Source: Selenomonadaceae bacterium (lineage in GTDB: Bacteria; Bacillota; Negativicutes; Selenomonadales; Selenomonadaceae). Taken from it: a DNA stretch of 33,557 nt. The notes beneath the pieces were generated by a model. The model searched no databases. It saw only the letters and a program-made list of their open reading frames with translations, and was not told where the DNA came from. Position 1 is the first letter of the stretch; every line of letters begins with the position of its first letter. The position numbers were made by a program, and so were the translations under genes. This document shows positions 15,976 through 24,477 of this stretch, one piece after another. The stretch spans positions 1-33,557 of the forward strand of contig JAFPVP010000189.1 in assembly GCA_017412925.1 (NCBI GenBank), given 5' to 3'.

Positions 15976-16845
15976 TTATTTTTGCGCCCAATATTTAACC
16001 AAACTGTCGGTAATCGATTTAGAGGACGTGACCGCTGCCTTTTCAAAGAGGAACATGCCGTAGCGATTTACATCCATGCTCGGAACGCTCAAAACCTCGC
16101 TGCCGTCGTAGTCCTCAATAATCGTGAAATTGTTCAAGCAGTCCAGCGAGTGAATTTCCATTTCGCAAGACATCGTAACGCCGTCCGCGTGCTCCAATTC
16201 CTTTGCCATCCTTATTTCGCCGACAATAGCCGTGCAAATTTCGGGATTCTCTTTAGTCTTCTGCTTGACGAACGCGACGAATTGGTTAAAGTCCATGGAG
16301 CGCGTTTGATTGAGTTGCCCGATAACTTCGTCGGCGTTGGCGACAACAAATTTATTTTCCTTAAGCCGCGTCAAGTACCGTTGAAGTATGACGTTTTCGG
16401 CACTGCGAAGTTGCTCCTCCGTCACGTTGCCGACGAATCGAACGAAAACATAAACTTCGCGGGTGACGTCATTGGCGTGGAAAATTTTGACGAGCTGACC
16501 GAGGGCGAGTTGAATGTCCGCATATTTAATTTCAACTCTGCCCGTGACGAACGCGCCCGAAGAATTTTTGCCGCGCTTTTCCACGTGAACTTTGTCAATA
16601 AAGCTGTTGTAAAGTTTAATCAGCTGTTGATAGGGCGAGGCGGGGTCGTCGCTGCGTTCGGTGATTTGCGCCAAGACGCGCTTAATCGTCGAAAGTTTCA
16701 TGTCCTCAATCGCCGCCGCCTCGGTTGCACCTTTGCCGCCCGAAGGTATACCGCGCGGAGTAGCAGCATAAACGTTCGCCGAAAAACTTTGCGCGAGAAA
16801 AATTACCGCCAATAAAATCAAGAGTTTACAAAAAAAATTTTTCAT
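15976..16845 (-). CDS. exported protein, FlgT/LPP20-like
   Basis: A 289-residue protein with a signal peptide (MKNFFCKLLILLAVIFLAQS, cleavage near YAA). After a Gly-rich stretch there is an Ala-rich helix (GATEAAAIEDMKLSTIKRVL) and strands (NSSGAFVTGRVEIKYADIQL; REVYVFVRFVGNVTEEQL). This helix-then-strand order recalls the N-terminal domain of flagellar assembly protein T and LPP20 proteins, but it is the weakest match of the cluster. The Cys at 6 is within the signal peptide and not a lipobox. AAGGTGA lies four bases before the ATG. It starts nine bases after the stop of the upstream gene. No flagellar genes are near, so a flagellar role is unlikely. Confidence 0.6.
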   Translation of the reverse strand: MKNFFCKLLILLAVIFLAQSFSANVYAATPRGIPSGGKGATEAAAIEDMKLSTIKRVLAQITERSDDPASPYQQLIKLYNSFIDKVHVEKRGKNSSGAFVTGRVEIKYADIQLALGQLVKIFHANDVTREVYVFVRFVGNVTEEQLRSAENVILQRYLTRLKENKFVVANADEVIGQLNQTRSMDFNQFVAFVKQKTKENPEICTAIVGEIRMAKELEHADGVTMSCEMEIHSLDCLNNFTIIEDYDGSEVLSVPSMDVNRYGMFLFEKAAVTSSKSITDSLVKYWAQK

Positions 16846-16854
16846 ATCGTCACC

Positions 16855-18006
16855 TTAAAACGAGAGATGAATTTTGGTCGCGCCGAGTTCGCCGCTGGGA
16901 TTGATGCCCGGTTGAATTCCGGAAATTGAACTCAGAAGAGCTTCCTGCAATTCGCCAATATTTGAATAAGAATCCGTCGAAATAAAGAACGCCAAAGTTG
17001 TTGCATTCGGGCGCGTCATGCGGATTATTTTGCATTGCGCCTTGTCAAGCCCCGCCTTAATCAGCGGATATTGCGCTTGATAATTCGTGACGTTGCCGAT
17101 AACGACGGAAGTTTTTATATTTATGTAGCCGCCGCGAGTTTCATTTTGGACGGTCTCAAGGGCTTGCTTTGCCAAAGACTCCATTGCCTCGCGAGTGGCA
17201 TTTTCTTTTGCGTTAAAAATTGCTTCGTTTTCGGTGGCGGCGACGCCCTTAACGTGTTTGCTGTAAACGTCGACTTCGCTCGAATCCAAGCCGATTAATT
17301 CAAAGGAAGCGTTGACGACAGCCTCATACACACCGCCCGATTTTTTTACCGATTCAACGTCCAACACGCCGCGCAGAAGGGCGTTCTCAATTTCACGGTT
17401 TTCTTTGGCAATCGCCCTAGCTTTTATTCTGACGTCAGGGTCGGAGTAATTTTTAGTCAAGTAATCGACGACGTTGTCATTTGTCACGGCACGCAAGCCC
17501 ACAAATTTTAATTTCGCGTTCAAGTAGTCGCCGAATTCGGGACTGTAGTTGTATACGCCGCGATTTTTTTCTATTACGGCAGTCATAATTCCGCCGCGAG
17601 AATTGGAGTCATTTACGTTGGCATCAAGCTGAGATTTTAAATCCTGTGCAAATTGGCGAATCCGTTCGGCACTTGCCTCAATATCAAGCTCGACAAAGAA
17701 AATATCACCGCGCGCCTCCTCCGAAATGACGCGATTTATCGTTATGTAGCCGTCCGACTTCAAAACAATTTCATCTTTGACGACGGCAAAATTTGCAACT
17801 TCCGTCGTGCTCGTCACTTTGACGCCCGCCACCTTCTCGACGCCCTCGCGCATTGCCTGCTTGCGAGCCTCTCTTTTTGCGCCGTCAATGTCGCCGTTGA
17901 TTATCGGAGCAAAACCTTTGACCACAAAAGCTTCAGCCGGCGAAATTAAACCGATTGTGCAGATTGCAAACGTCAGCAAAAAAATTCCAGCCAGAAAATT
18001 TTTCAT
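16855..18006 (-). CDS. exported protein with FlgT N-terminal-like domain
   Basis: A 383-residue protein. A signal peptide (MKNFLAGIFLLTFAICTIGL, cleavage near AEA) precedes a domain with the pattern of the FlgT N-terminus / LPP20: GFAPIINGDIDGAKREARKQ, AMREGVEKVAGVKVTSTTEV, LKSDGYITINRVISEE and FFVELDIEAS. A second related-looking module, KHVKGVAATENEAIFNAKEN onward, lies in the C-terminal half, so the protein may hold two copies of the fold. The ATG is directly adjacent to the stop of the upstream gene (18007), so translation is coupled. Role unknown; the family acts in envelope-associated assemblies such as the outer-membrane ring of Vibrio flagella (FlgT). Confidence 0.7.
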   Translation of the reverse strand: MKNFLAGIFLLTFAICTIGLISPAEAFVVKGFAPIINGDIDGAKREARKQAMREGVEKVAGVKVTSTTEVANFAVVKDEIVLKSDGYITINRVISEEARGDIFFVELDIEASAERIRQFAQDLKSQLDANVNDSNSRGGIMTAVIEKNRGVYNYSPEFGDYLNAKLKFVGLRAVTNDNVVDYLTKNYSDPDVRIKARAIAKENREIENALLRGVLDVESVKKSGGVYEAVVNASFELIGLDSSEVDVYSKHVKGVAATENEAIFNAKENATREAMESLAKQALETVQNETRGGYINIKTSVVIGNVTNYQAQYPLIKAGLDKAQCKIIRMTRPNATTLAFFISTDSYSNIGELQEALLSSISGIQPGINPSGELGATKIHLSF

Positions 18007-19242
18007 CTACTTAACCTTCTTTCCTGCCTGCGCCGCCGCCGATTTAACTGCCGCACCAATCATCAGCCCGCCAAAAATTTCTTGCTCGTCCTTTATAATT
18101 TTGTTGGCGACGGAATTTGTCTTGAGAAATTCTTCCGTGATGTCGTTTGTGACTTCGATAACTTTGCCGCCGACGTTGCTCTTCATCCAAAGACGATACG
18201 CTTTGAAACCGTTAATGTCGGAGGTGTATTTCGTCTCGATTTCCTTGCTGCCCGCGCCCGTCACGTCAAGATAAATTTTGTGGTCAACTTTGGTCGGCAT
18301 ACGGATATTTTTTTCGCCGGAGTGCGACGTGTTCATTTTTGCGACGTAAAAACCTTGCGTGGCGTCAGTCGTCCAGCTGGAGGTATCGCCTTCCAAAATC
18401 ATCGGGTAGACAATCTTGCCCGTGTGCGCGGCGAAATCGCTCGTGAAAACATTGCCGGCAATGCGTTGCATTAATTTGTTCATGCCCAGAACGCCGCGAG
18501 CTTTCTCCGAACTGTAGGAAACATTTTCCACGCGATAAGTTTCAACGCGATATTCTTTGTCCGCCAGCCCTTTGACGACTTTGCCCGCCTTCGTGAAATC
18601 CAAATGCTTCTTAATCATGTTCGCCGTAAAGTTCGCATAAATTCCGGCAAGCTCCACTTGACTTTTCTCGGTCATGTCGCTAATTGCATTAGACAGCGGA
18701 ATCGACTCGTAAAAATGGAGCGGAATGTTGCTTAGAATAGTCAACGCGCCGCTCTCGTCATCTTCGCCGCAAAAGGCAATGTCTATCGCCGAAACGATTA
18801 TGTATTTGTGATAAACTTGATTATTAATGACGTAAGTTTTATCAATCGAATAATCCGTCACGACGATTGGCACCAAGGCAATCGGCTCACTCATTGCCGA
18901 ATCGTTTAGTTCAAAATTGCGCTCGGAAAGATTTTCTGTATCAAGCGTCATCTTCAACTTGAACGGCAATTTGTCTTTCTGTTCAGTGAGTTTGTCGGCG
19001 ATAGCTTTGGCAATTATTTCGCGATTAGCTTTTTGCTCTGCGGCGGTTCCAGCGTTCAAAAGTTGATAGTTGCGCCTTCTTTGCGCATTTTGATAATCGT
19101 CTGCAACCGTCATCGTGTAAATATCACGCGACCAGACGATTTCGGGCAAGTCCTTTGCTTCGGCGACGCTGAAAATACTCATCAAGATTAGCCCGCCGAA
19201 TAAAAGTTGCCGCATTACATTTCCCAAAAATTTTCTCCACAT
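18007..19242 (-). CDS. exported protein of unknown function, first gene of the six-gene operon
   Basis: A 411-residue protein starting at ATG 19242, after GGGAGGGG. The signal peptide is MWRKFLGNVMRQLLFGGLIL with cleavage near AEA. The mature part mixes helices rich in Glu/Lys with strands (IALVPIVVTDYSIDKTYVIN; NQVYHKYIIVSAIDIAFC; GKIVYPMILEGDTSSW) and ends in a short Ala/Gly-rich helix (GGLMIGAAVKSAAAQAGKKV). I do not recognise a family with confidence. The order VxDYSI...NNQVYHKYIIVSA is reminiscent of periplasmic modules in CsgG/LPP20 neighbourhoods, but that is a guess. It leads the operon and sits behind a promoter region with a nine-base G tract. Confidence 0.65.
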   Translation of the reverse strand: MWRKFLGNVMRQLLFGGLILMSIFSVAEAKDLPEIVWSRDIYTMTVADDYQNAQRRRNYQLLNAGTAAEQKANREIIAKAIADKLTEQKDKLPFKLKMTLDTENLSERNFELNDSAMSEPIALVPIVVTDYSIDKTYVINNQVYHKYIIVSAIDIAFCGEDDESGALTILSNIPLHFYESIPLSNAISDMTEKSQVELAGIYANFTANMIKKHLDFTKAGKVVKGLADKEYRVETYRVENVSYSSEKARGVLGMNKLMQRIAGNVFTSDFAAHTGKIVYPMILEGDTSSWTTDATQGFYVAKMNTSHSGEKNIRMPTKVDHKIYLDVTGAGSKEIETKYTSDINGFKAYRLWMKSNVGGKVIEVTNDITEEFLKTNSVANKIIKDEQEIFGGLMIGAAVKSAAAQAGKKVK

Positions 19243-19301
19243 AAAATCCCCTCCCTCATTACAGCGACAAAGTTTATAATATAATCGCAATCAATATAAC
19301 T

Positions 19302-19310
19302 GGGGGGGGG
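19302..19310. repeat. homopolymeric G(9) tract in an upstream regulatory region
   Basis: Nine consecutive G on the plus strand (C on the transcribed minus-strand sense), about 60 bases upstream of the ATG at 19242. The AT-rich segment after it on the minus strand (19293-19272, with TATTAT and TATAAA possible -10 boxes) is the likely promoter. No -35 box of good quality was found, and the tract sits just upstream of where one would be. Confidence 0.6.
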
Positions 19311-19370
19311 TATTGTAACGGCGAATTTTTTGCTTTATGAAAAATTTTCAGAAATAAATCTCGTGCACTT

Positions 19371-20525
19371 TTATAGGCTGGCAATAAAACTTTTGCCGCG
19401 CGTTTCAAGGTCGACGGAAAAAATTTCAGCAATAGTCGCGGCAATGTCAGAAAAAGTTTTGAGCGTGCCGAGGTTGACGCCTGCGCGGACTTTTGAGCCG
19501 TAAACTATCAGCGGAACATTTTCGCGAGTGTGATCAGTGCCGGCGGCGGCGGGGTCGCAGCCGTGGTCGGCGGTTATCATCAACAAATCGTCGCCGCGCA
19601 TCTTGGATAAAAATTCGCCCAGCTCCGCGTCAAAGGTCGTCATGGCTTGCGCGTAGCCGTCAACGTCGCGGCGGTGTCCGAACTTCATATCGAAATCAAC
19701 CAAATTCACAAAGCACAGTCCGCGAAAATCTTCGTCCATGACGCGCAAAGTTTTGTTCATGCCGTCCGAATTGTTTTCGTTGACGCCGAGCGAGCGATTT
19801 ATCCCTTGCCCCGCGAAAATATCTTGAATCTTGCCGACGCCGATCGTCGCGAGATTTTTTTTGTTGAGCGCGTCCAAAATCGTTTCGGCGGGCGGCTTCA
19901 ATGAAAAATCATGGCGGCGCGGCGTGCGTTCATAATTCGGGAATTCTCCGATGAACGGGCGCGCGATAATTCTCCCGACATCAGAAATTTCGCGGGCAAT
20001 CTTGCAGAAATTATACAGCTCGTCGACGGGAACAATTTTTTCGTGCGCGGCGATTTGCAGGACGCTATCAGCCGACGTGTAGACGATTAAATCGCCCGTC
20101 GCCTCGTGAACCTGTCCGTAGTCGTGAATGACTTGCGTGCCAGAATACGGCTTGTTGCAAAGAATCTTCCTGCCGAAATTTTTTTCAAGCTCGCTGATGA
20201 CTTCGGGCGGGAAACCGTCAGGGTAAGTCGGCAACGAGCGCGCAGAAATTATTCCGGCAATTTCCCAATGACCAATCGTCGTGTCCTTGCCCGTCGACGC
20301 CTCAATCACTCGACCGAACGCACCGCGCGGATTTTTTTCACGCCGATAAAAATTTATGCCGTCAATATTGAAAAGACCGAGCCGCGCAAGATTTGGCGTG
20401 TGAAATTTTTTCGACGCGGAGATTGTCTGCAAAGTGTTAGGGTTGTCGTCGCCAAAATCTTTTGCATCAGCCGCTCCGCCGATTCCGCAGCTGTCCAAAA
20501 CTATCAGAAATACTCTCTTAAACAA
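19371..20525 (-). CDS. deoB: phosphopentomutase
   Basis: Interconverts ribose 1-phosphate and ribose 5-phosphate (and the deoxy forms) in nucleoside salvage. The protein is a cytosolic metalloenzyme of the alkaline phosphatase superfamily. The 384-residue product starts MFKRVFLIVLDSCGIGGAAD, with the metal-binding Asp in LDSCG. It has the phosphorylated Thr region ASTGKDTTIGHWEIAG, then YTSADSVLQIAAHE, the metal motif VNLVDFDMKFGHRRD and the C-terminal TADHGCDP with DHTRE. Length is normal. The start is TTG (20525-20523), seven bases after GAGG; the ORF continues upstream without a better site. It is flanked by a different operon on each side, diverges from the diguanylate cyclase gene, and has no obvious strong terminator. 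Confidence 0.95.
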   Translation of the reverse strand: MFKRVFLIVLDSCGIGGAADAKDFGDDNPNTLQTISASKKFHTPNLARLGLFNIDGINFYRREKNPRGAFGRVIEASTGKDTTIGHWEIAGIISARSLPTYPDGFPPEVISELEKNFGRKILCNKPYSGTQVIHDYGQVHEATGDLIVYTSADSVLQIAAHEKIVPVDELYNFCKIAREISDVGRIIARPFIGEFPNYERTPRRHDFSLKPPAETILDALNKKNLATIGVGKIQDIFAGQGINRSLGVNENNSDGMNKTLRVMDEDFRGLCFVNLVDFDMKFGHRRDVDGYAQAMTTFDAELGEFLSKMRGDDLLMITADHGCDPAAAGTDHTRENVPLIVYGSKVRAGVNLGTLKTFSDIAATIAEIFSVDLETRGKSFIASL

Positions 20526-20557
20526 ATCAATCACCTCAATAAAATTTTTTGCCGCCG

Positions 20558-20588
20558 TTGAATCCGCCGAATTTTTTTGTGTTATAAT
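20558..20588 (+). promoter_or_regulatory. promoter of the diguanylate cyclase pair
   Basis: -10 TATAAT at 20583-20588; best -35 is TTGAAT at 20558-20563 with a long 19-base spacer. The start point near 20595 would leave a leader of only about 15 bases before the ATG at 20610. Confidence 0.5.
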
Positions 20589-20609
20589 CAAAGAAATTTT
20601 TCAAGGGGG

Positions 20610-22568
20610 ATGAGTTCCATATCTGTCGAAAAAGCCCTTTCCATTTGCTTGGCGGGGTTACTTTTGAACTTGGGCGGCTCCTTCGTCGTCAAAACTTTTA
20701 ATCTGCCTTTTTTCTTCGACACGAGCGGCACAATTTTTGTCGCGGCTCTGGGAAGTTACATGCCTGGTATCGTGGTCGGTTTCCTAACCAATCTTTTGAA
20801 GGCTCCGTTCGATTCTTTCCAAATGTATTTCGCCTCCGTCAGCATACTCATTGCAATTTTCTCGACATTTTTTGCGCGGAAAGGTTTCTTTGACAGCTTA
20901 AGAAAAACGCTTCTACTTATCCCGCTACTGACGCTTTTTACGGGCGGCTGTTCGCTGGTCATAGAAAGTTTTTTGAACTCGGCGAGTTTCCTTGCCTCCG
21001 TCGAAGAATTTAATTTGAACTTCGCGGATAATTTCTGGAGCGAACTTTTCGATAAAGCAATTTCGATTCTCTTTGTCTTTTTCCTATTGAAATTCACGCC
21101 CGCGCAGATAAAAAAATATTTCCGTACTCTGGGGCGGCGGCAAGCTCCGCTGTCCGAAGAAATGAAGCAAGGCATCGGCAAGGAAAATTATCTGTCCTCG
21201 TCACTGCGCACCAAGTTGCTCCTCATGCTGATGTTGAGTTCTTTTTTAGTTTCATTTTCCGTTGCGTTTATCAGCTACTTGCTCTTCAAAGACGCCGCTG
21301 TCAGCGACCGCATAAAATCTGTTGACAGCATGGACGCGGTTATCCTTAGCGAGATTAACCCTTACCGTATCGGCGAGTACATGGCTTTGGGGCGTCAATC
21401 CGAAGACTACAAAGCGGTTGAGGAAAAACTTTACTCCATAAAAAACAGTAGCCCCGATGTAAAATATCTTTACGTCTACAGATTTTCGGAGGACGGCTGC
21501 CACGTTGTATTCGACTTGAACACGGCGATGATTGAAGCCGACAAGCCGGGCGAGGTCATTGAATTCGATGATGATGTTCTGCCCTACAAAGACGACTTGT
21601 TGGCGGGCAGACCCATTCCGCCGATTATCTCCGACGACGAATACGGCTATTTGCTCACGATTTACAAGCCGCTCTACGACGCGGAGGGCGTCTGTCAATG
21701 CTACGTGGCGATTGATTTTTCCTTGGATCCGCTGGCAGAATACGCTCACGGCTTCATAATCAAGTTGCTCGTGCTGTTCATAGGTTGCTTTACGGTTATC
21801 TTTTCTATCGGGCTTTGGTTTATTGAGAACAATATTATCCTGCCCGTCAACACCATGGCTTATTGCGCGCGGCATTTCTCCTACGACGACGCGGCGGCTC
21901 GTGAAAAGCACATTGAACTGATTAGAAGTTTGAAGATACGCACGGGCGACGAGATAGAAAATTTATATCAAGCACTGTTGCGGACGACGGAAAATATTTT
22001 GCGATATTTGGAGCACCTGCATATAGCCAAGACGAAAGTCGCTGACATGCGCGTTAAATTTTTCGCCATGGACGAAATCGCGCACAAGGATTCGCTGACC
22101 GGCGTTAAAAATAAAACTGCCTACGCGGAATTGACTGACGCCATTGACAAAAAAATTTCTGCGGGCGCGGCGGAATTTTGTATCGTGATGGTCGACGTGA
22201 ACTTTTTAAAGCGCGTCAACGACACCTACGGGCACGAGCGCGGCAACGATTATCTTAGGAACGCCTGCAAATTGGTTTGCGCGGTCTTCGGCGAGAAACA
22301 CGTTTATCGTATTGGCGGCGACGAATTCGTCGTTGTGATTGAGGGCGAGAAAGTTTCTCTGTGCAAATATTTTGTGGCGCAATTCAAATTCGAGATGGAG
22401 CGGAAAAATTCCAACGCCCTGCTTGAGCCGTGGGAAAAAATTTCGGCGGCGGTGGGCGTGGCTTACTACGAACCCGCCGAAGATAAAACTGCGGACGAAG
22501 TTTTTAAGCGGGCGGATAAACTCATGTACGAAAACAAATTGGCGATGAAAGCCGCGAGGATTAATTGA
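20610..22568 (+). CDS. membrane diguanylate cyclase, copy 1
   Basis: Makes cyclic di-GMP from two GTP at the inner membrane. The 652-residue protein has an N-terminal bundle of about five hydrophobic segments (10-165) reminiscent of small-solute transporter S components. Next come a helix at about 202-225, an external Cache-like sensor region (about 230-380), a helix (382-403), a linker with the HAMP-like TGDEIENLYQALLRTTENIL, and a GGDEF domain. Catalytic features are intact: VDVNFLKRVNDTYGHERGN and RIGGDEF (569-573). The RxxD inhibitory site is absent (FGEK in that place), so product feedback through it is not expected. Start ATG 20610 gives the same nine-residue lead as its paralogue, though AAGGGGG is unusually close. 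The next gene begins one base after the stop. Confidence 0.88.
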   Translation: MSSISVEKALSICLAGLLLNLGGSFVVKTFNLPFFFDTSGTIFVAALGSYMPGIVVGFLTNLLKAPFDSFQMYFASVSILIAIFSTFFARKGFFDSLRKTLLLIPLLTLFTGGCSLVIESFLNSASFLASVEEFNLNFADNFWSELFDKAISILFVFFLLKFTPAQIKKYFRTLGRRQAPLSEEMKQGIGKENYLSSSLRTKLLLMLMLSSFLVSFSVAFISYLLFKDAAVSDRIKSVDSMDAVILSEINPYRIGEYMALGRQSEDYKAVEEKLYSIKNSSPDVKYLYVYRFSEDGCHVVFDLNTAMIEADKPGEVIEFDDDVLPYKDDLLAGRPIPPIISDDEYGYLLTIYKPLYDAEGVCQCYVAIDFSLDPLAEYAHGFIIKLLVLFIGCFTVIFSIGLWFIENNIILPVNTMAYCARHFSYDDAAAREKHIELIRSLKIRTGDEIENLYQALLRTTENILRYLEHLHIAKTKVADMRVKFFAMDEIAHKDSLTGVKNKTAYAELTDAIDKKISAGAAEFCIVMVDVNFLKRVNDTYGHERGNDYLRNACKLVCAVFGEKHVYRIGGDEFVVVIEGEKVSLCKYFVAQFKFEMERKNSNALLEPWEKISAAVGVAYYEPAEDKTADEVFKRADKLMYENKLAMKAARIN

Positions 22569-22569
22569 T

Positions 22570-24390
22570 ATGGAAAAAAATAATTCGCCGTCACCGATTC
22601 TAATATGCGGGGCGGCAATCGTTTTGAATTTATGCGGGGCGTTCGTGGCGCGGCATTTTGAGTTGCCTTTGTACTTAGACACCGTCGGCACAGTTTTAAT
22701 CGCAATGATGAGCGGCTACGTGCCGGGAATTGTCGTGGGATTCGCGACGCATTTTTTTGCCTCGTTCGCCGACGAATCAGAAATGTATTATTGCTCGGTC
22801 AGCATTTTCGTTGCGATTTACACGACGTTTCTTGCGCGACGCGGCGTCTTCCAAAATTTTTTAAAGACGCTAACGGCAATCCCTGCGCTTACATTGGTTG
22901 CGGCGATTTTGAGCGCAGTCATCGGGAAATTTTTATTCTGCACGGGCGTCGTCCAAGCCCTAAGCGAAATTCAAATGAACTTCACGACGATTTTTCTAAA
23001 GGAGCTGGGCGACAAGAGTTTAACGCTTATAGCGGCGTTCGTGTTGTTGAAGTTCATGCCTGCGCGGGTTAAAGAAGTTTTTCGCGGGCTGGGACAAAAA
23101 CAATCGCCGCTTACCAAAGAAATGAAACATGCGCTCTACGGGCACAAATGTCCGAAGTCATCACTGCGCGTGAAAGTTCTTTTGATATTGATGTTGAGTT
23201 CGCTTTTTATCGCGGCGTCGATTGCGTCAATCAGCTACAGAATTTTCGAGCAAGCTTGCGTTGGCGTGCAAATAAAAATCGGCGACGGACTTGCTACGAT
23301 TGCCGCTGACCAAATTGACATTGCGAATCTTGACGCCTCCAAAGAAAATCTTCTCAGCATAAAGAACAGCAACCCCGACGTGAAATATCTCGGCATTTAC
23401 AAAGCGGAGGACGCTATCTCCGACGAAAAAATTTTAATCTATCGTGACGACTTACTCGCGAGCAAACCGATTCCGCCGATTATCGCCGACGACCGCCTGA
23501 CGATTTACAAGCCCGTCTACGACGCGGCGGGCAAGGCTCAATGCTACGTCGTGATTGAAATGTCGCTGGATTTGATTTCCGATTATGGCAGAACTTTTAC
23601 CGCCAAAGTGCTCGCGCTGTTCTCTGGTTGCTTCGTGTTCGTGTTCGTTATCGGTCTGCGCTTCGTCGAAAACAACGTTATCTTGCCCGTCAACACGATG
23701 TCCTATTGCGCGAAAAATTTTGCTTACGACGGCAGCGAGTTCTGCGTTAAAAGTCTTGAGCAAATTAAAAACTTGAAAATCCACACGGGCGACGAGATAG
23801 AAAATTTATATCACGCGCTGGTTAAGACGACACAAGACGCTATGAATTATTTTGAGAAATTGCGGCGGGCGAAAAGGCAAGTCGCGGAGATGGACGAATT
23901 GGCGCACAAAGATTCGTTGACGGGCATAAAAAATAAAGCCGCCTACGACGAGATGACGGCTCGGCTTGACGAAAAAATTTCTGCGGGCGGCGCGCAGTTT
24001 TGTATAGTTATGGTCGACGTGAACTTTTTAAAGCGAATTAACGACACCTACGGTCACGAGCACGGCAATACTTACCTTTTGAACGCGAGCAAATTAATTT
24101 GTTCGGTCTTCGGCGAGGAGCACGTTTATAGGATTGGCGGCGATGAATTCGTCGTTGTGATTGAAGGCGAAAAAGTTTCTCTGTGCAAATATTTTGTGGA
24201 GCAATTCAAAGCGGAGATGGCGCGGAAAAATTCCAATGCCCTGCTTGAGCCGTGGGAAAAAGTTTCGGCGGCGGCGGGCTTAGCTTTTTACGAATCTGGC
24301 AAAGATAGAACTGCGGACGAAGTTTTTAAGCGAGCCGATAAGCTTATGTACGAAAACAAGTTGGCGATGAAGGCCGCGCGAACCGATTAA
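22570..24390 (+). CDS. membrane diguanylate cyclase, copy 2
   Basis: A 606-residue tandem paralogue of the preceding gene with the same domain order. The external sensor region is about 50 residues shorter: it lacks the segment containing SEDGCHVVFDLN-like sequence in copy 1. So the two may sense different ligands but share output. The GGDEF domain keeps VDVNFLKRINDTYGHEHGN and RIGGDEF (523-527); the inhibitory RxxD is replaced by FGEE. The last third is close to identical between copies at DNA level, which indicates recent duplication or gene conversion. Start ATG 22570 is one base after the previous stop, with no good ribosome binding site of its own, so its translation probably depends on the upstream gene. 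A terminator follows. Confidence 0.88.
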   Translation: MEKNNSPSPILICGAAIVLNLCGAFVARHFELPLYLDTVGTVLIAMMSGYVPGIVVGFATHFFASFADESEMYYCSVSIFVAIYTTFLARRGVFQNFLKTLTAIPALTLVAAILSAVIGKFLFCTGVVQALSEIQMNFTTIFLKELGDKSLTLIAAFVLLKFMPARVKEVFRGLGQKQSPLTKEMKHALYGHKCPKSSLRVKVLLILMLSSLFIAASIASISYRIFEQACVGVQIKIGDGLATIAADQIDIANLDASKENLLSIKNSNPDVKYLGIYKAEDAISDEKILIYRDDLLASKPIPPIIADDRLTIYKPVYDAAGKAQCYVVIEMSLDLISDYGRTFTAKVLALFSGCFVFVFVIGLRFVENNVILPVNTMSYCAKNFAYDGSEFCVKSLEQIKNLKIHTGDEIENLYHALVKTTQDAMNYFEKLRRAKRQVAEMDELAHKDSLTGIKNKAAYDEMTARLDEKISAGGAQFCIVMVDVNFLKRINDTYGHEHGNTYLLNASKLICSVFGEEHVYRIGGDEFVVVIEGEKVSLCKYFVEQFKAEMARKNSNALLEPWEKVSAAAGLAFYESGKDRTADEVFKRADKLMYENKLAMKAARTD

Positions 24391-24400
24391 AAAAATTTTG

Positions 24401-24431
24401 TCTGCCGTTAAGCGCGGCAGATTTTTTTTTT
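24401..24431 (+). terminator. terminator of the diguanylate cyclase pair
   Basis: TCTGCCG, seven-base loop, CGGCAGA, then a ten-base T run, 11 bases after the stop at 24390. Confidence 0.85.
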
Positions 24432-24477
24432 ACGCTGTGATATAATCAACAAAATTTTCTGCGAGAGGTGCGGATTC

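Noticed and set aside
15982-16815. 277-codon plus-strand frame opposite an exported-protein gene
   Set aside because: It is antisense to a gene with signal peptide and ribosome binding site. Its Arg/Phe/Asn-rich composition is the usual reverse-frame artefact seen elsewhere in the window.
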